Shown here: piece by piece, positions 1 to 7,874 of the stretch
Numbering within the stretch: the stretch's first letter is position 1
Layout of the letters: each line of letters opens with the position of its first letter
Assembly: GCA_964397305.1 (NCBI GenBank)
Contig: CAYNIP010000011.1
Coordinates: 1-64,000, forward strand
Direction: 5' to 3'
DNA: 64,000 nt
Source of the DNA: JAAUTY01 sp964397305
GTDB lineage: Bacteria; Cyanobacteriota; Cyanobacteriia; Cyanobacteriales; Spirulinaceae
Translations under genes and position numbers: made by a program
Notes under the pieces: generated by a model
The model's input: only the letters and a program-made list of their open reading frames with translations
Told to the model about the DNA's origin: nothing
Databases searched by the model: none

Positions 1-90
1 TTTGAACTCTATCTGGATGACCGGGCGGTGGACCCGTTGCGGTTTGCGCCCTGGGTGGCGGCTCCGAGGGGGTCAGCGATTTATCCTTAG
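1..90 (+). CDS. C-terminal end of a protein, possibly an M23-family peptidase (partial)
   Basis: An open frame enters from the left edge and stops with TAG at 88-90, leaving 29 residues. The tail FELYLDDRAVDPLRF resembles the last strand of M23 (LytM/peptidase M23) domains, where the catalytic HxH strand is followed by FEL...G..VDPLRF. That would make it a periplasmic peptidoglycan endopeptidase, but the catalytic residues lie outside the window, so the family call rests on this short tail only. The reading frame itself looks genuine. Confidence 0.4.
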   Translation, partial: FELYLDDRAVDPLRFAPWVAAPRGSAIYP

Positions 91-131
91 TCGCAGGTTT
101 TCATGATTTCGGGGTGCGGCCGCAGAAGGAG

Positions 132-230
132 CGGGAAACAGGTCAAAACTGTGGTGAATTCATGGGCTGGGCCTAGCTGCGCTTTTGCCAGCCCTAGAAC
201 GATCGGGAAACAAATCAAAACTGTGGTGAA
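132..230 (+). repeat. 27-bp imperfect direct repeat pair
   Basis: Two copies lie at 132-158 and 204-230. Both begin CGGGAAACA and end TCAAAACTGTGGTGAA; they differ at two positions in the middle. The start-to-start distance is 72 bp. The second copy ends 5 bp before the ATG of the next small gene. They could be regulator sites or the trace of a local duplication. Confidence 0.7.
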
Positions 231-235
231 GGCCG

Positions 236-433
236 ATGACTGAACGACACCAAATAACTCTGCGGCGGGGGCTGTTGACCCTAATCCTACTAGGGAGCCT
301 CCTAGGGCTGGGCTCTAATCCTCAACGCCTCTGGCGAGTGTTCCAGGGCTGGTGCATTGAGGTAAGTCCAGAGGGGCGCGAGGAAATCATCTACGGGGCA
401 GCCTGCGATTTGCGGTTGATCAAAGCTCGCTAA
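236..433 (+). CDS. Small secreted or membrane-anchored hypothetical protein (65 aa)
   Basis: This 65-aa frame begins with a positively charged stretch (HQITLRR) followed by a hydrophobic, Leu/Gly-rich segment at about residues 12-27, like a signal peptide or single membrane anchor. The remainder is short and holds two Cys residues (in GWCIEV and AACDLR). I recognise no family. It starts with ATG just after the second copy of the 27-bp repeat. No strong ribosome-binding site is visible. The frame may be real but is not proven. Confidence 0.45.
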   Translation: MTERHQITLRRGLLTLILLGSLLGLGSNPQRLWRVFQGWCIEVSPEGREEIIYGAACDLRLIKAR

Positions 434-815
434 GGCGGACCTAACGGCCTCCAGCCCATTCCCGCCGAACCGGGAGCATCCCGCTCTAGGAGCCCTACTT
501 TCCTGCAAACCAGGTCACGCCAACCGCTCCAGTGGGCCTCTCCCTGAGAGGGGTACTTCTGGCGTCCCTTCCCCCGGAATGCTACTACATACGCACAAGT
601 CATGTTTGGCTTCATTTTTCCCGCTTTTGCCTCCTAGATCCCCCAATTCTGAGGAACTGGGAATCCCGATCCCCCCGGAAATCGGGGGGCTAGGGGAGCT
701 AACAACGGTCAGTTGAGGCTGTGATGAGACGTGTGTACTGAGTAGTCCCCGGAAGGAGAAGGGGCTAGGGAATAAGGGCTTGGCAGCAGCCCTAGCCTAA
801 CTGGGATGCACCCGC
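434..815. other. Intergenic stretch with a GC hairpin and a dispersed 12-mer
   Basis: No gene is supported here. A perfect 7-bp hairpin sits at 671-689 (CCCCCCG, loop GAAAT, CGGGGGG). The 12-mer GGGATGCACCCG occurs at 803-814 and again at 37392-37403 and 63784-63795, always in gaps. The ORFs readable on the minus strand are Pro/Arg-rich and lack recognisable domains. Confidence 0.6.
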
Positions 816-1883
816 CTAACCAGCTTGCAAAATCGAAGTTATAGGCATCTCATCTAAGGGGCAGCAGTCCCATACTTGGCCATCCAAGGCCATCTGCTCA
901 ATCGAGCTGGCAATCCGCAGAGCTTTGAGGGCCTGTTCGCCACCGACGGAGGGTTGGTTGCCGCCGCGCACACAACTGACGAAGTGTTCTAACTCCGCGT
1001 GCAGGGGCTCAATGTTACTGGTGTAGACCTTCTCGATCAAGCCGTCTTGACGGTACAAAACTTGACCGTAATCGGTCATGCAATTGGCCGTCGTCTGGCG
1101 GTGGATCAGGATCTCGTTGTTGAGGAAATCAGCTTCCGTCAGGGAGTTCTTGCAGTGGGCGGCAATGCGGCGGATCTTGCGGTGGGTCACTTTACTGGAC
1201 GTGAGGGTTGCCACAATACCGTTGCTGAAGCCCAAAGTCGCGGTCACGTAGTCCAGGTAGCCAGAGTCAGCCGCCCGACTGCCGCTAGCGGTCACTTTTA
1301 CTACTGGCGAAGCCGCTAGCTCCAGCAGCAAGTCAATGTCATGAATCATCAGATCCAGCACCACCGAGACATCGTTGGCACGGTCAGAATAAGGGCTCAT
1401 GCGATGGGCTTCGAGGGCCAGAAGCTCCTCCGTGCGGAGGACTTTGCTCAGCTCTTGAAAGGCGGGATTGAAGCGTTCGATATGCCCAACTTGGAGGATC
1501 GAGTTGGATTCTGCCGCCGCATTCACCAAGGACTCTGCTTCGGCAATACTCGCTGCAATTGGCTTCTCAATGAGCACGTGAACGCCAGCCTGCAAGCATT
1601 CAAGACCCACTTGATAGTGAAGACGGGTAGGAACGGCAATGCAGATAGCATCGACTAAGGGCAATAACTCTTGATAGTCTTCAAAAAAGCGGATGCGATA
1701 CTTACTGGCCGTATCGAGACCGCGCTCAACGTTGATATCCGCGATTCCAACTAACTCAACATCTTTAAGCAGACTTAGGACGCGCGTGTGATGCTGGCCC
1801 ATATTCCCAACACCAATCACACCGACGCGAATCGACTGCGGTGCGACGCGCTGCGTCCGACTACCTGGGTGTCCCCCTGACAT
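816..1883 (-). CDS. Gfo/Idh/MocA family NAD(P)-dependent oxidoreductase
   Basis: A 355-aa cytosolic dehydrogenase of the glucose-fructose oxidoreductase / inositol dehydrogenase family. The N-terminal Rossmann fold shows VGVIGVGNMGQHH, and the family motif HVLIEKPIAA with its catalytic Lys-Pro follows near residue 105. The C-terminal half is the usual alpha/beta substrate domain. Members act on sugars, UDP-sugars or inositol; the substrate cannot be read from sequence. I place the start at the ATG at 1883 because AGGAG lies 10 bases upstream; a GTG at 1916 would add 11 residues. It stands alone on the minus strand, separated from the sulfur genes by a large hairpin. Confidence 0.9.
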   Translation of the reverse strand: MSGGHPGSRTQRVAPQSIRVGVIGVGNMGQHHTRVLSLLKDVELVGIADINVERGLDTASKYRIRFFEDYQELLPLVDAICIAVPTRLHYQVGLECLQAGVHVLIEKPIAASIAEAESLVNAAAESNSILQVGHIERFNPAFQELSKVLRTEELLALEAHRMSPYSDRANDVSVVLDLMIHDIDLLLELAASPVVKVTASGSRAADSGYLDYVTATLGFSNGIVATLTSSKVTHRKIRRIAAHCKNSLTEADFLNNEILIHRQTTANCMTDYGQVLYRQDGLIEKVYTSNIEPLHAELEHFVSCVRGGNQPSVGGEQALKALRIASSIEQMALDGQVWDCCPLDEMPITSILQAG

Positions 1884-2045
1884 GCTACCTTGCACTCCTG
1901 TAGACTCCTCCACCACGCCAACTCAGCTTGCCAAACAGGGCGGCTGCAATTTAATTAAATCTGTTCAGATAGTACCACGGTTGCCTGAGCTGGAAAGCGA
2001 CGCTAAGCAATACTTAGGATGACCCAGCACCTGAATGATGGCTAA

Positions 2046-2100
2046 CCAGCACAGCTCCCCTGAGAATTATCTGGACTAACCTCAGGGGGGCTTGTGCTGG
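2046..2100. terminator. Long intergenic hairpin, terminator-like
   Basis: Two 8-bp stem blocks (CCAGCACA with TGTGCTGG, CCCCTGAG with CTCAGGGG) separated by a small internal loop form a strong stem around a 16-17-base loop. A run of five T follows on the plus strand at about 2111, 10 bases after the stem. It lies between the sulfur genes and the dehydrogenase, both on the minus strand. It may end the sulfur transcript or shield the downstream gene. Confidence 0.5.
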
Positions 2101-2147
2101 TTTGTGTCAGTTTTTGAGCCGTCCATTATGGGACGACGCGATCGCCT

Positions 2148-2684
2148 TTAGACCTGCTGATTGTAGGGGAGTTTCGCGAGCAGCATTCCCAGGGCGCAAG
2201 TGCCCGAGAGGCCGGCAAAGGTGAGGCCCGCGCCGACGAAGCCACTCAAGAGCAGGAACCAAGGGGAAACAAAGGCCCCGAGGAGGGTTCCTGTGAGCAC
2301 GAGGGAGCCCGCAACGATTTGCACTTGCCGCATCAGGCTGATCGGCGCGTTCTGGCTTTTCACGGTCGGGTAGCCGGCCTGTTTCCAGGCTTCGATGCCG
2401 CCCTCGAGGTGGGCAACCTGCTCGAAGCCAGCCGCAAAGAGGTGCTGGGCTGCTTGGGCAGAGCGGTTGCCGGTTTGGCAGTAGAGGACGAGTTGGCGAT
2501 CGCCCGTGAGGGGAATTTGGTCTACGTCAAACTTGGAGAGGGACACCCGCCGGGCCTCGGCGAGGCGCTCTCCCGCAAATTCGGAGGGCTCGCGCACATC
2601 AATTAGGGTGACACGGTCCGCTTGCAGTGCTTGCGCCAAGCTGGCAGCATCTAGGTCTTGTAGGCGGTCTTGCGTAATTGTCAT
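2148..2684 (-). CDS. Rhodanese domain fused to DUF2892 membrane domain
   Basis: 178 aa. Residues 1-110 are a rhodanese domain with the active-site loop CQTGNRS (Cys69), which carries persulfide sulfur. Residues 120-178 form a DUF2892-type hairpin of two membrane helices (VAGSLVLTGTLLGAFV and a Gly-rich second helix), as in YgaP. The protein should be an inner-membrane sulfurtransferase facing the cytoplasm. The ATG at 2684 is preceded by AGGAAG at good spacing. It follows the ETHE1-like dioxygenase and DUF3122 gene on the same strand, so it probably hands persulfide sulfur between partners in sulfide detoxification; that link is inferred from context. Confidence 0.9.
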   Translation of the reverse strand: MTITQDRLQDLDAASLAQALQADRVTLIDVREPSEFAGERLAEARRVSLSKFDVDQIPLTGDRQLVLYCQTGNRSAQAAQHLFAAGFEQVAHLEGGIEAWKQAGYPTVKSQNAPISLMRQVQIVAGSLVLTGTLLGAFVSPWFLLLSGFVGAGLTFAGLSGTCALGMLLAKLPYNQQV

Positions 2685-2785
2685 GGGACTACTACTTCCT
2701 GATAAAGCGAGGGATTAACAGAGGTTGATTCGGGATTGACCAGTAGCAGTCAGCGGCGGCTAACCCTTGACTGACTTGTGGCGGA

Positions 2786-3349
2786 TCAGGGCGATCCTGG
2801 GGGGAAATCGGGGGCCGATTGCCGAGCCACCGCTTGCCACTGCCGCACCACGAAGTAGGGTACTCGGAGCGAGCGGGGAGCTGTTAAGGGCAGCTCGAGC
2901 TGGAGAAACCCGGCGGCTGGGAGGGTGAGGATCAGGTCGGCGAAGTCATACTCGCCAACGTTGGGGCCGGGCGATCGCGCCTTGAAGACATCCGCTGCGG
3001 TTCCCACCGTTGCCCCATCCACCTGCACGGGCAGGGGTTGAGGATGCTGAAAGGTCACGGCTTCGGGAAAGCCCACAAGACGGAGATGAATGAGCGGTGG
3101 GCCCTCAGGGCGTTCTCGTTTGAAGAACACCACTTGCCAGGGCTGATCCGCCGTATCACGCAGGCTGTGCCGTGTTTGGTACAGCACTTGGCCGGGGGCC
3201 TCCTCGAGCACGCGCAGGGCAGCCTGGGCTGGGGCAGTGAAACCGAGCCCCGCCAAGGTGGCGAGGAGTAGGGCCAAGCTCAGGGCGATCGCCCGTGAGC
3301 GCCGGAACCAAGCTGGCGTTAGCCAGCGAGTGCTGGGACGTTGCCACAT
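2786..3349 (-). CDS. DUF3122 domain protein, secreted
   Basis: 187 aa with an N-terminal signal peptide: Arg-rich start, hydrophobic residues about 21-38, and a likely AQA cleavage site near residue 43. The mature part (LEEAPGQVLYQTRHSLRD and onward) matches cyanobacterial DUF3122 proteins of unknown role. Its frame overlaps the 3' end of the ETHE1-like gene by 31 bp, which points to translational coupling, although the exact start could be slightly downstream. It is placed inside the sulfur gene group but has no visible sulfur-related motif. Confidence 0.8.
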   Translation of the reverse strand: MWQRPSTRWLTPAWFRRSRAIALSLALLLATLAGLGFTAPAQAALRVLEEAPGQVLYQTRHSLRDTADQPWQVVFFKRERPEGPPLIHLRLVGFPEAVTFQHPQPLPVQVDGATVGTAADVFKARSPGPNVGEYDFADLILTLPAAGFLQLELPLTAPRSLRVPYFVVRQWQAVARQSAPDFPPGSP

Positions 3350-4020
3350 TTTTGATTTGCGGGAACCGCTTCCATAATCTTGTGTGGGTCTGGCAGGTTG
3401 AGAGAATTCATCAGAGTGATGAAGTCAGCGCGGCTACGCTGAGCCAAGCGGGGATTGAGCTGCTTCTCTTCGCCGATGGTGGATACCGTGTGGCCCCGGT
3501 AGTCGTGGCCGGGATACACTAGGGTGGTATCTGGCAGGGTGAAAAGCCGTTGGGTGATGGTGTCATAGAGAGTGCCGGGATCGCCGCTCTGGAAGTCTGT
3601 CCGCCCACAACCCCGGATGAACAGAGCATCCCCCGTCAGCAGGTGGGTGCTGTTGGCGAGGTAGGCCATGTGGCAGTCGGTATGCCCCGGGGTGTAGATG
3701 GCCTCTAGGGCGATCGCCCCGACCATGACCGTTTCGCCATCTTGAATGTAGCGATCCGCACAGGCGGCCTGGGCCTGGTCCGGCACAATACCTTGGCAGC
3801 CTGTGAGGTCCCGCAGCTTGCCCGTGCCTGTCACATGATCCGCATGGATGTGAGTTTCTAGGCAGTAGAGTAGAGAGAGGCCTAGTTCCTTGAGGAGTTT
3901 CAGATCTCGCTCTACCTGCTCTAGGACTGGATCAATGAGGGCGGCTGTGCGGCTGACCGGATCAGCGATCAGATAGGTGTAGGTACTAGTGTCTTGATCG
4001 AACAGTTGTCGAAAGAGCAT
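3319..4020 (-). CDS. ETHE1-like persulfide dioxygenase (metallo-beta-lactamase fold)
   Basis: 233 aa. The metal-binding motif THIHADH (His57, His59, Asp61, His62) is followed by GHTDCHM, the ETHE1 signature GCGRTDFQ and YPGHDY, giving the mononuclear iron site of persulfide dioxygenases, which oxidise glutathione persulfide to sulfite. A hydroxyacylglutathione hydrolase role is less likely because of the GCGRTDF block. The start at 4020 is chosen because GGAGG lies just upstream; a TTG at 4032 is the alternative. It is divergent from an ArsR repressor across a palindrome and heads a group with DUF3122 and rhodanese genes. Confidence 0.9.
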   Translation of the reverse strand: MLFRQLFDQDTSTYTYLIADPVSRTAALIDPVLEQVERDLKLLKELGLSLLYCLETHIHADHVTGTGKLRDLTGCQGIVPDQAQAACADRYIQDGETVMVGAIALEAIYTPGHTDCHMAYLANSTHLLTGDALFIRGCGRTDFQSGDPGTLYDTITQRLFTLPDTTLVYPGHDYRGHTVSTIGEEKQLNPRLAQRSRADFITLMNSLNLPDPHKIMEAVPANQKCGNVPALAG

Positions 4021-4088
4021 GAGCGCCTCCAAGGCGTAGCGAGCGCGTTAAGCTGAGAAAGCAAGTCTTGACTTGGCTTAAACTATAC

Positions 4089-4100
4089 TACCATATGGTA
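4089..4100. promoter_or_regulatory. Candidate ArsR operator palindrome
   Basis: TACCATATGGTA is a perfect 12-bp palindrome in the AT-rich gap between the divergent ETHE1-like and ArsR genes. ArsR/SmtB-family repressors bind such dyads, so it is the natural operator for both transcripts. Binding is inferred from position. Confidence 0.6.
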
Positions 4101-4162
4101 ATATAAGGTTGTCAACCCCCAGAATGGTTCAGGCAGGAGGTTCAGTGGCAGGAGCAATTTCT

Positions 4163-4486
4163 ATGGAGGCCCTGGGTCAGATCGCGGAGTATTTCAAGGT
4201 GCTGTCGGAGACAAGCCGCTTACGCATCCTCTGCTCTCTGAAGTCCGGCCCCAAAAATGTCACCGAGATCATTATTGTGACCAGTCTCGGTCAGGCGAAT
4301 GTCTCGAAGCACCTCAAAACCCTCACCTCCGTGGGCATGGTGCGACGCCGGCCCCAAGGCGTCAGTGTTTACTACGAAATCGCCGATCCCAGCATCTTTG
4401 AAATCTGCGAGATCGTCTGCAATCGCCTTGCGGTTAACGTGGAGGTGCAGTCCCAGCATCTCGAAGCCCTCACGGTCTTTCGCTAG
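4163..4486 (+). CDS. ArsR-family repressor, SqrR/BigR-like
   Basis: A 107-aa winged-helix repressor. The recognition region LGQANVSKHLKTLTSVGMVRRR is typical of ArsR proteins. No metal-site ELCVC motif is seen. Instead there are Cys24 (RILCSL) and Cys82/Cys86 (EICEIVC) in positions reminiscent of the dithiol pair of persulfide sensors SqrR and BigR. The ATG at 4163 has AGGAG 8 bases upstream; upstream in-frame starts at 4145, 4124 and 4109 are possible. Divergence from the ETHE1-like gene supports a role as sulfide- or persulfide-responsive repressor, which remains inference. Confidence 0.85.
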   Translation: MEALGQIAEYFKVLSETSRLRILCSLKSGPKNVTEIIIVTSLGQANVSKHLKTLTSVGMVRRRPQGVSVYYEIADPSIFEICEIVCNRLAVNVEVQSQHLEALTVFR

Positions 4487-4583
4487 CGGGCCTGGGGCTA
4501 GCGAACTCCCAGGCTCCCACGTATCCCCCCGAGAAACGCAGTTCGGGCGATAAGATGTTGAGCAGCACGCGCAGACAGTTGCT

Positions 4584-5489
4584 ATGGGATACGTGATCTC
4601 GATCGTCAATATGAAAGGGGGTGTGGGCAAAACCACAGCCACGGTCAACTTGGGCACCTGCCTGGCGCGCGATCGCGGCAAGCGTGTCCTGATTGTCGAT
4701 CTCGATACCCAGGTCAATGCCACCCTGAGCCTGATGCCGCCCCTCTACTTCGCCAAGCTGAAGCAGGAGCGCCGGACCCTGAAAACCCTGGTGGAGCAAA
4801 CCATCCGCGCCACTACTCAACCGCGCTTGTCCGTAGCCGAGGTGATCTACCGCGACATTTGCCAAGTGAAAGGCCTCGACATCATCGCCGGCGATGTGGA
4901 GCTTTACGATGACTTCCTCCTCTCCGCCCTGATTGATACCAAGTCCCAGCAACATCGCCAGAGCTTTGAGCAGACCTGGAACAGTGTTGAAAACAACCTG
5001 CTGCGCGTTATTCTCAAGTCGGTCTTGAGCCGCTACGACTTTATCTTGCTGGACTTTCCCCCCAGCGATAATTTGATGACCCGCAGTGCTCTGCTGGCCA
5101 GCCACTTCTACCTCGTGCCAGCCCGGGCCGAGCCGCTCTCGGTGGTGGGCATCGGTTTGCTCGAAAGCCGCCTACGGCAGTTCCGTGAGGCGAATCGTGT
5201 CAAGCTCGACTTGATCGGCATCCTCTTCACGGCCCGCGGCCAGGCGACGAGCATGGCCACCAAGGTCAAGCACCGCCTAACCCAGGAATTTGGCGAGGAC
5301 AAGATCTTTCAAACGGAAATCCCCACCAATGTTGAGGTGGCCCGGGCGGTGGATGATTTTCAGCCGGTTGTGCTCAATAATCCCAGCGCCAGCGGGGCTA
5401 AGGCCTACGTGAACCTAGCGCCCGAATTTCTGCAAAAATTCTCCCGGCTGTTGCGCCAACGTCAAGCGGCGGCCCCTGCCAACTCTTAA
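4584..5489 (+). CDS. ParA-family ATPase (first of a tandem pair)
   Basis: 301 aa. The deviant Walker A KGGVGKTT follows directly after the start (MGYVISIVNM), and DLDTQ plus the hydrophobic block YDFILLDFPP complete the ParA/MinD/Soj nucleotide site. ParA ATPases dimerise with ATP, bind DNA non-specifically and position plasmids, chromosomes or protein cargoes. No ParB gene or parS-like repeats are seen next to it. The next gene is a clear paralogue 30 bp downstream, so the two are likely co-transcribed. The Walker lysine is canonical, unlike the carboxysome-positioning McdA type. Confidence 0.9.
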   Translation: MGYVISIVNMKGGVGKTTATVNLGTCLARDRGKRVLIVDLDTQVNATLSLMPPLYFAKLKQERRTLKTLVEQTIRATTQPRLSVAEVIYRDICQVKGLDIIAGDVELYDDFLLSALIDTKSQQHRQSFEQTWNSVENNLLRVILKSVLSRYDFILLDFPPSDNLMTRSALLASHFYLVPARAEPLSVVGIGLLESRLRQFREANRVKLDLIGILFTARGQATSMATKVKHRLTQEFGEDKIFQTEIPTNVEVARAVDDFQPVVLNNPSASGAKAYVNLAPEFLQKFSRLLRQRQAAAPANS

Positions 5490-5519
5490 CGCTGCCCTCC
5501 AGGCCCTTGCTACTTGCTC

Positions 5520-6428
5520 ATGGGATACATTCTCGCCACCGTCAATATGAAGGGAGGTGTGGGCAAAACCACGCTGACCGTGAATCTGGCCACCTGTCTG
5601 GCTCGGGACTACCAGCAGCGCGTCTTGGTGGTGGATCTGGACTCGCAGATCAGCGCTACCCTCAGCCTCCTGGCTCCCCAGGAGTTTGCTCGCCTGCGCC
5701 GGGGGCGGCGCACCCTCAGCTACTTGATTGATAAGGTGATCCGGCCCTACATCACCCGCAAGTACGAGACCCTAGATATGGTAGTAGAGTCGGTCTGCTC
5801 CATTCCGGGTCTGGATCTGTTGCCGGGGGACATCGAACTCTACGATGACTATGTGGTGTCCGAGGCCTTGCATAAAAAGGCGATCGAGGCGACCCCGAAC
5901 AAATTCAGCGAGGTCTGGGACACCTTTGAGCAGGTGTTGGTGAAAACGGTGCTGGACTCGGTGCGCGATCGCTACGACTTCATTCTGATCGACTGCTCTC
6001 CGGGCTACAACCTCCTGACCCGCAGCGCCCTCGTGGCCAGTCACTACTACCTCCTGCCCGCTCGCCCGGAGCCCCTGTCTCTGGTCGGGATTCAGCTCTT
6101 GCAGCGCCGCATCGAAAAGCTCAAATCCAAGTTTGCAGCGCCGCTGCCCTTGGAGTTACTGGGGATCGTTTTCATCCTCTCGGGGGCGAGTGGGATCTTC
6201 TCCAGTCGCTACTACAGCCAGATCATTGAGCGGGTCGAGCAGGACTTCCGCCCCCAGGAGCTGTTTGAAAACCGCATCCCCATGGATGTCAACGTGGCGA
6301 AGGCGGTGGATGCTTTCACCCCGGCGGTGCTCAATGCCCCTACCTCGGCGGGCTCCCGGGCCTTCGTCAAGCTGGCGGCCGAATTCATGCAGAAGATGCA
6401 GGCAAAATCCGGAGCAGGGTCGTCTTAA
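5520..6428 (+). CDS. ParA-family ATPase (second of a tandem pair)
   Basis: 302 aa, paralogous to the preceding gene along its whole length: MGYILATVNMKGGVGKTT, CLARD, ATLSL, IELYDDY and YDFILIDCSP all align. The start at the ATG at 5520 matches the paralogue's start; TTG at 5514 is in frame. Divergence is strongest in the middle, which usually contacts the partner, so the two copies may serve different cargoes or form heterodimers. No partner gene is adjacent; downstream lie a DUF3285 protein and ybeY, probably unrelated. Confidence 0.9.
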   Translation: MGYILATVNMKGGVGKTTLTVNLATCLARDYQQRVLVVDLDSQISATLSLLAPQEFARLRRGRRTLSYLIDKVIRPYITRKYETLDMVVESVCSIPGLDLLPGDIELYDDYVVSEALHKKAIEATPNKFSEVWDTFEQVLVKTVLDSVRDRYDFILIDCSPGYNLLTRSALVASHYYLLPARPEPLSLVGIQLLQRRIEKLKSKFAAPLPLELLGIVFILSGASGIFSSRYYSQIIERVEQDFRPQELFENRIPMDVNVAKAVDAFTPAVLNAPTSAGSRAFVKLAAEFMQKMQAKSGAGSS

Positions 6429-6448
6429 CAATCTGTTACAGTAGGCGG

Positions 6449-6640
6449 ATGATGTTTCGGATCGTCTGGCCCATGCGCGACGCTGCTTCTCCCCCCCCTC
6501 CCTCTGAGCGGCCCCCCAGCTTTGTTAAGTTAGCTATGCGGAATATGGTTCGCAAGGGGGGCAAGGCCCTGCGGCACTTTGCCCTGTCTACCCTCGGTCT
6601 CTTGGCCCTGTTGGTGGGCCTGGCCTACCTCACCCGCTAG
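6449..6640 (+). CDS. DUF3285 small membrane protein
   Basis: 63 aa. The C-terminal part with KLAMRNMVRKGGKALRHF and the final helix LLALLVGLAYLTR is characteristic of DUF3285, a cyanobacteria-specific family with one membrane helix. The N-terminus is Pro/Ser-rich. It ends 5 bp before ybeY, so the two are probably in one transcript. Function unknown. Confidence 0.85.
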   Translation: MMFRIVWPMRDAASPPPPSERPPSFVKLAMRNMVRKGGKALRHFALSTLGLLALLVGLAYLTR

Positions 6641-6645
6641 GGCCG

Positions 6646-7170
6646 ATGACGGTCCTTCCCCCGTGGCAACTGACGGTGATTGTTCAGGATCACTACTTCC
6701 CGGCCGGGGAGGGGGGTTCGGCTCCGATCACGGTGGCGGAGTGGCAGGCCTGGGGTCAGGTCTGGTTGCAGCAGCTAGACCCCTCCTTAGCGCGTCGGGA
6801 CTGTGAGCTGAGCCTGCGCTTGACGGGCGATCGCCCGATTCAGGCCCTCAATGCCCAGTACCGCCACCAGGATCAGCCTACGGATGTGTTGGCCTTCGCG
6901 GCCCTGGAGGCTGAAGGCCCGGAGTTGAGCCCCGACGGCGAGCCTCTCTACTTAGGCGACCTGGTGATCTCGGTGGAGACGGCCGCACGGCAGGCCGTGG
7001 CTCAGGGTTGGAGCCTGCGGGAAGAGTTGGCTTGGCTGGCCAGTCATGGCTTTTTGCACCTCTTGGGCTGGGATCATCCGGATGAATCCACCCTGGGGGC
7101 GATGCTGGCTCGCCAGGGCCAATTGTTAAAAGCCGTGGGTTTTGCCCGTGGCGATCGCCCAGAAGGGTAA
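6646..7170 (+). CDS. ybeY: Endoribonuclease YbeY (16S rRNA maturation)
   Basis: 174 aa. The zinc-site signature appears as SHGFLHLLGWDHPDE near residues 140-155, with the three histidines of the HGxLHLxGxDH motif. The central TDVLAFA and YLGDLVIS blocks are also family-typical. YbeY takes part in 16S rRNA 3'-end processing and ribosome quality control in the cytosol. A dgkA gene follows, the usual ybeY-dgkA order in cyanobacteria and Firmicutes. Confidence 0.95.
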   Translation: MTVLPPWQLTVIVQDHYFPAGEGGSAPITVAEWQAWGQVWLQQLDPSLARRDCELSLRLTGDRPIQALNAQYRHQDQPTDVLAFAALEAEGPELSPDGEPLYLGDLVISVETAARQAVAQGWSLREELAWLASHGFLHLLGWDHPDESTLGAMLARQGQLLKAVGFARGDRPEG

Positions 7171-7304
7171 ACCGAGTGTTAGAACTAAACTGACTGTGCT
7201 GTAACCGTGGCTCAGTGCTGCGCCCTGTTGAGTTTAGCGGGGACGGGCTCCAACCTTGCTGGTTGAGGCTCGGTTGCACCCCTCCTATTGCTTATCGCAG
7301 GCAA

Positions 7305-7808
7305 ATGAACGCTATGAAGACCTCCAGCATTGCCGCCCCCAGCGAAACTGCTCCGTGCGCCTCATTACTCACGGATCGCTCCTTGTCGTTTCCCGCCGCT
7401 GGCAATCCGGACTCAGCGCGCCGTTTCGCCTGGCAGATTGCGCCGAATCTGTTCCGGAGTTTTCAATACGCCGGGGCGGGGGTACGCTATGCCTTCGTCA
7501 CCCAGCGCAACTTCCGCATTCATGTGGCGATCGCCACCCTCGCCCTCGGCCTCAGCGCCGCCCTCCGCATCGGCACGACTCAGACCGCGATCATCGGGCT
7601 CACTTGTGCCCTGGTCATGGTGCTGGAGCTGATCAATACAGCCTTGGAATCCCTCGTCGATCTCACCGTCCGCAACACGTACCACGACCTTGCTAAGATT
7701 GCGAAGGACTGCGCCGCCGGGGCGGTCTTGATCGCGGCGATCGCCTCCATCTTCGTGGCGGGACTGCTCCTCTTGCCCCCGCTGGCGGCTTGGTTCCTGG
7801 CGCTCTAG
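7305..7808 (+). CDS. dgkA: Diacylglycerol kinase, prokaryotic DgkA type
   Basis: 167 aa from the ATG at 7305; the frame stays open upstream but that part looks untranslated. The family core is clear: FRSFQYAGAGVRYAF, NFRIHVAIA, and the catalytic ELINTALESLVDL, with three membrane helices. The N-terminal 40 residues are an extra Ser/Ala-rich extension. DgkA phosphorylates diacylglycerol or undecaprenol in the inner membrane. It follows ybeY at a short distance and precedes trpG. Confidence 0.93.
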   Translation: MNAMKTSSIAAPSETAPCASLLTDRSLSFPAAGNPDSARRFAWQIAPNLFRSFQYAGAGVRYAFVTQRNFRIHVAIATLALGLSAALRIGTTQTAIIGLTCALVMVLELINTALESLVDLTVRNTYHDLAKIAKDCAAGAVLIAAIASIFVAGLLLLPPLAAWFLAL

Positions 7809-7874
7809 GGTTCGGGAGAGCCTTGGCGCTGCTGAACTGCCAGTTTCAACCCTTTGTGTCTAGGAGTGTGCTGC

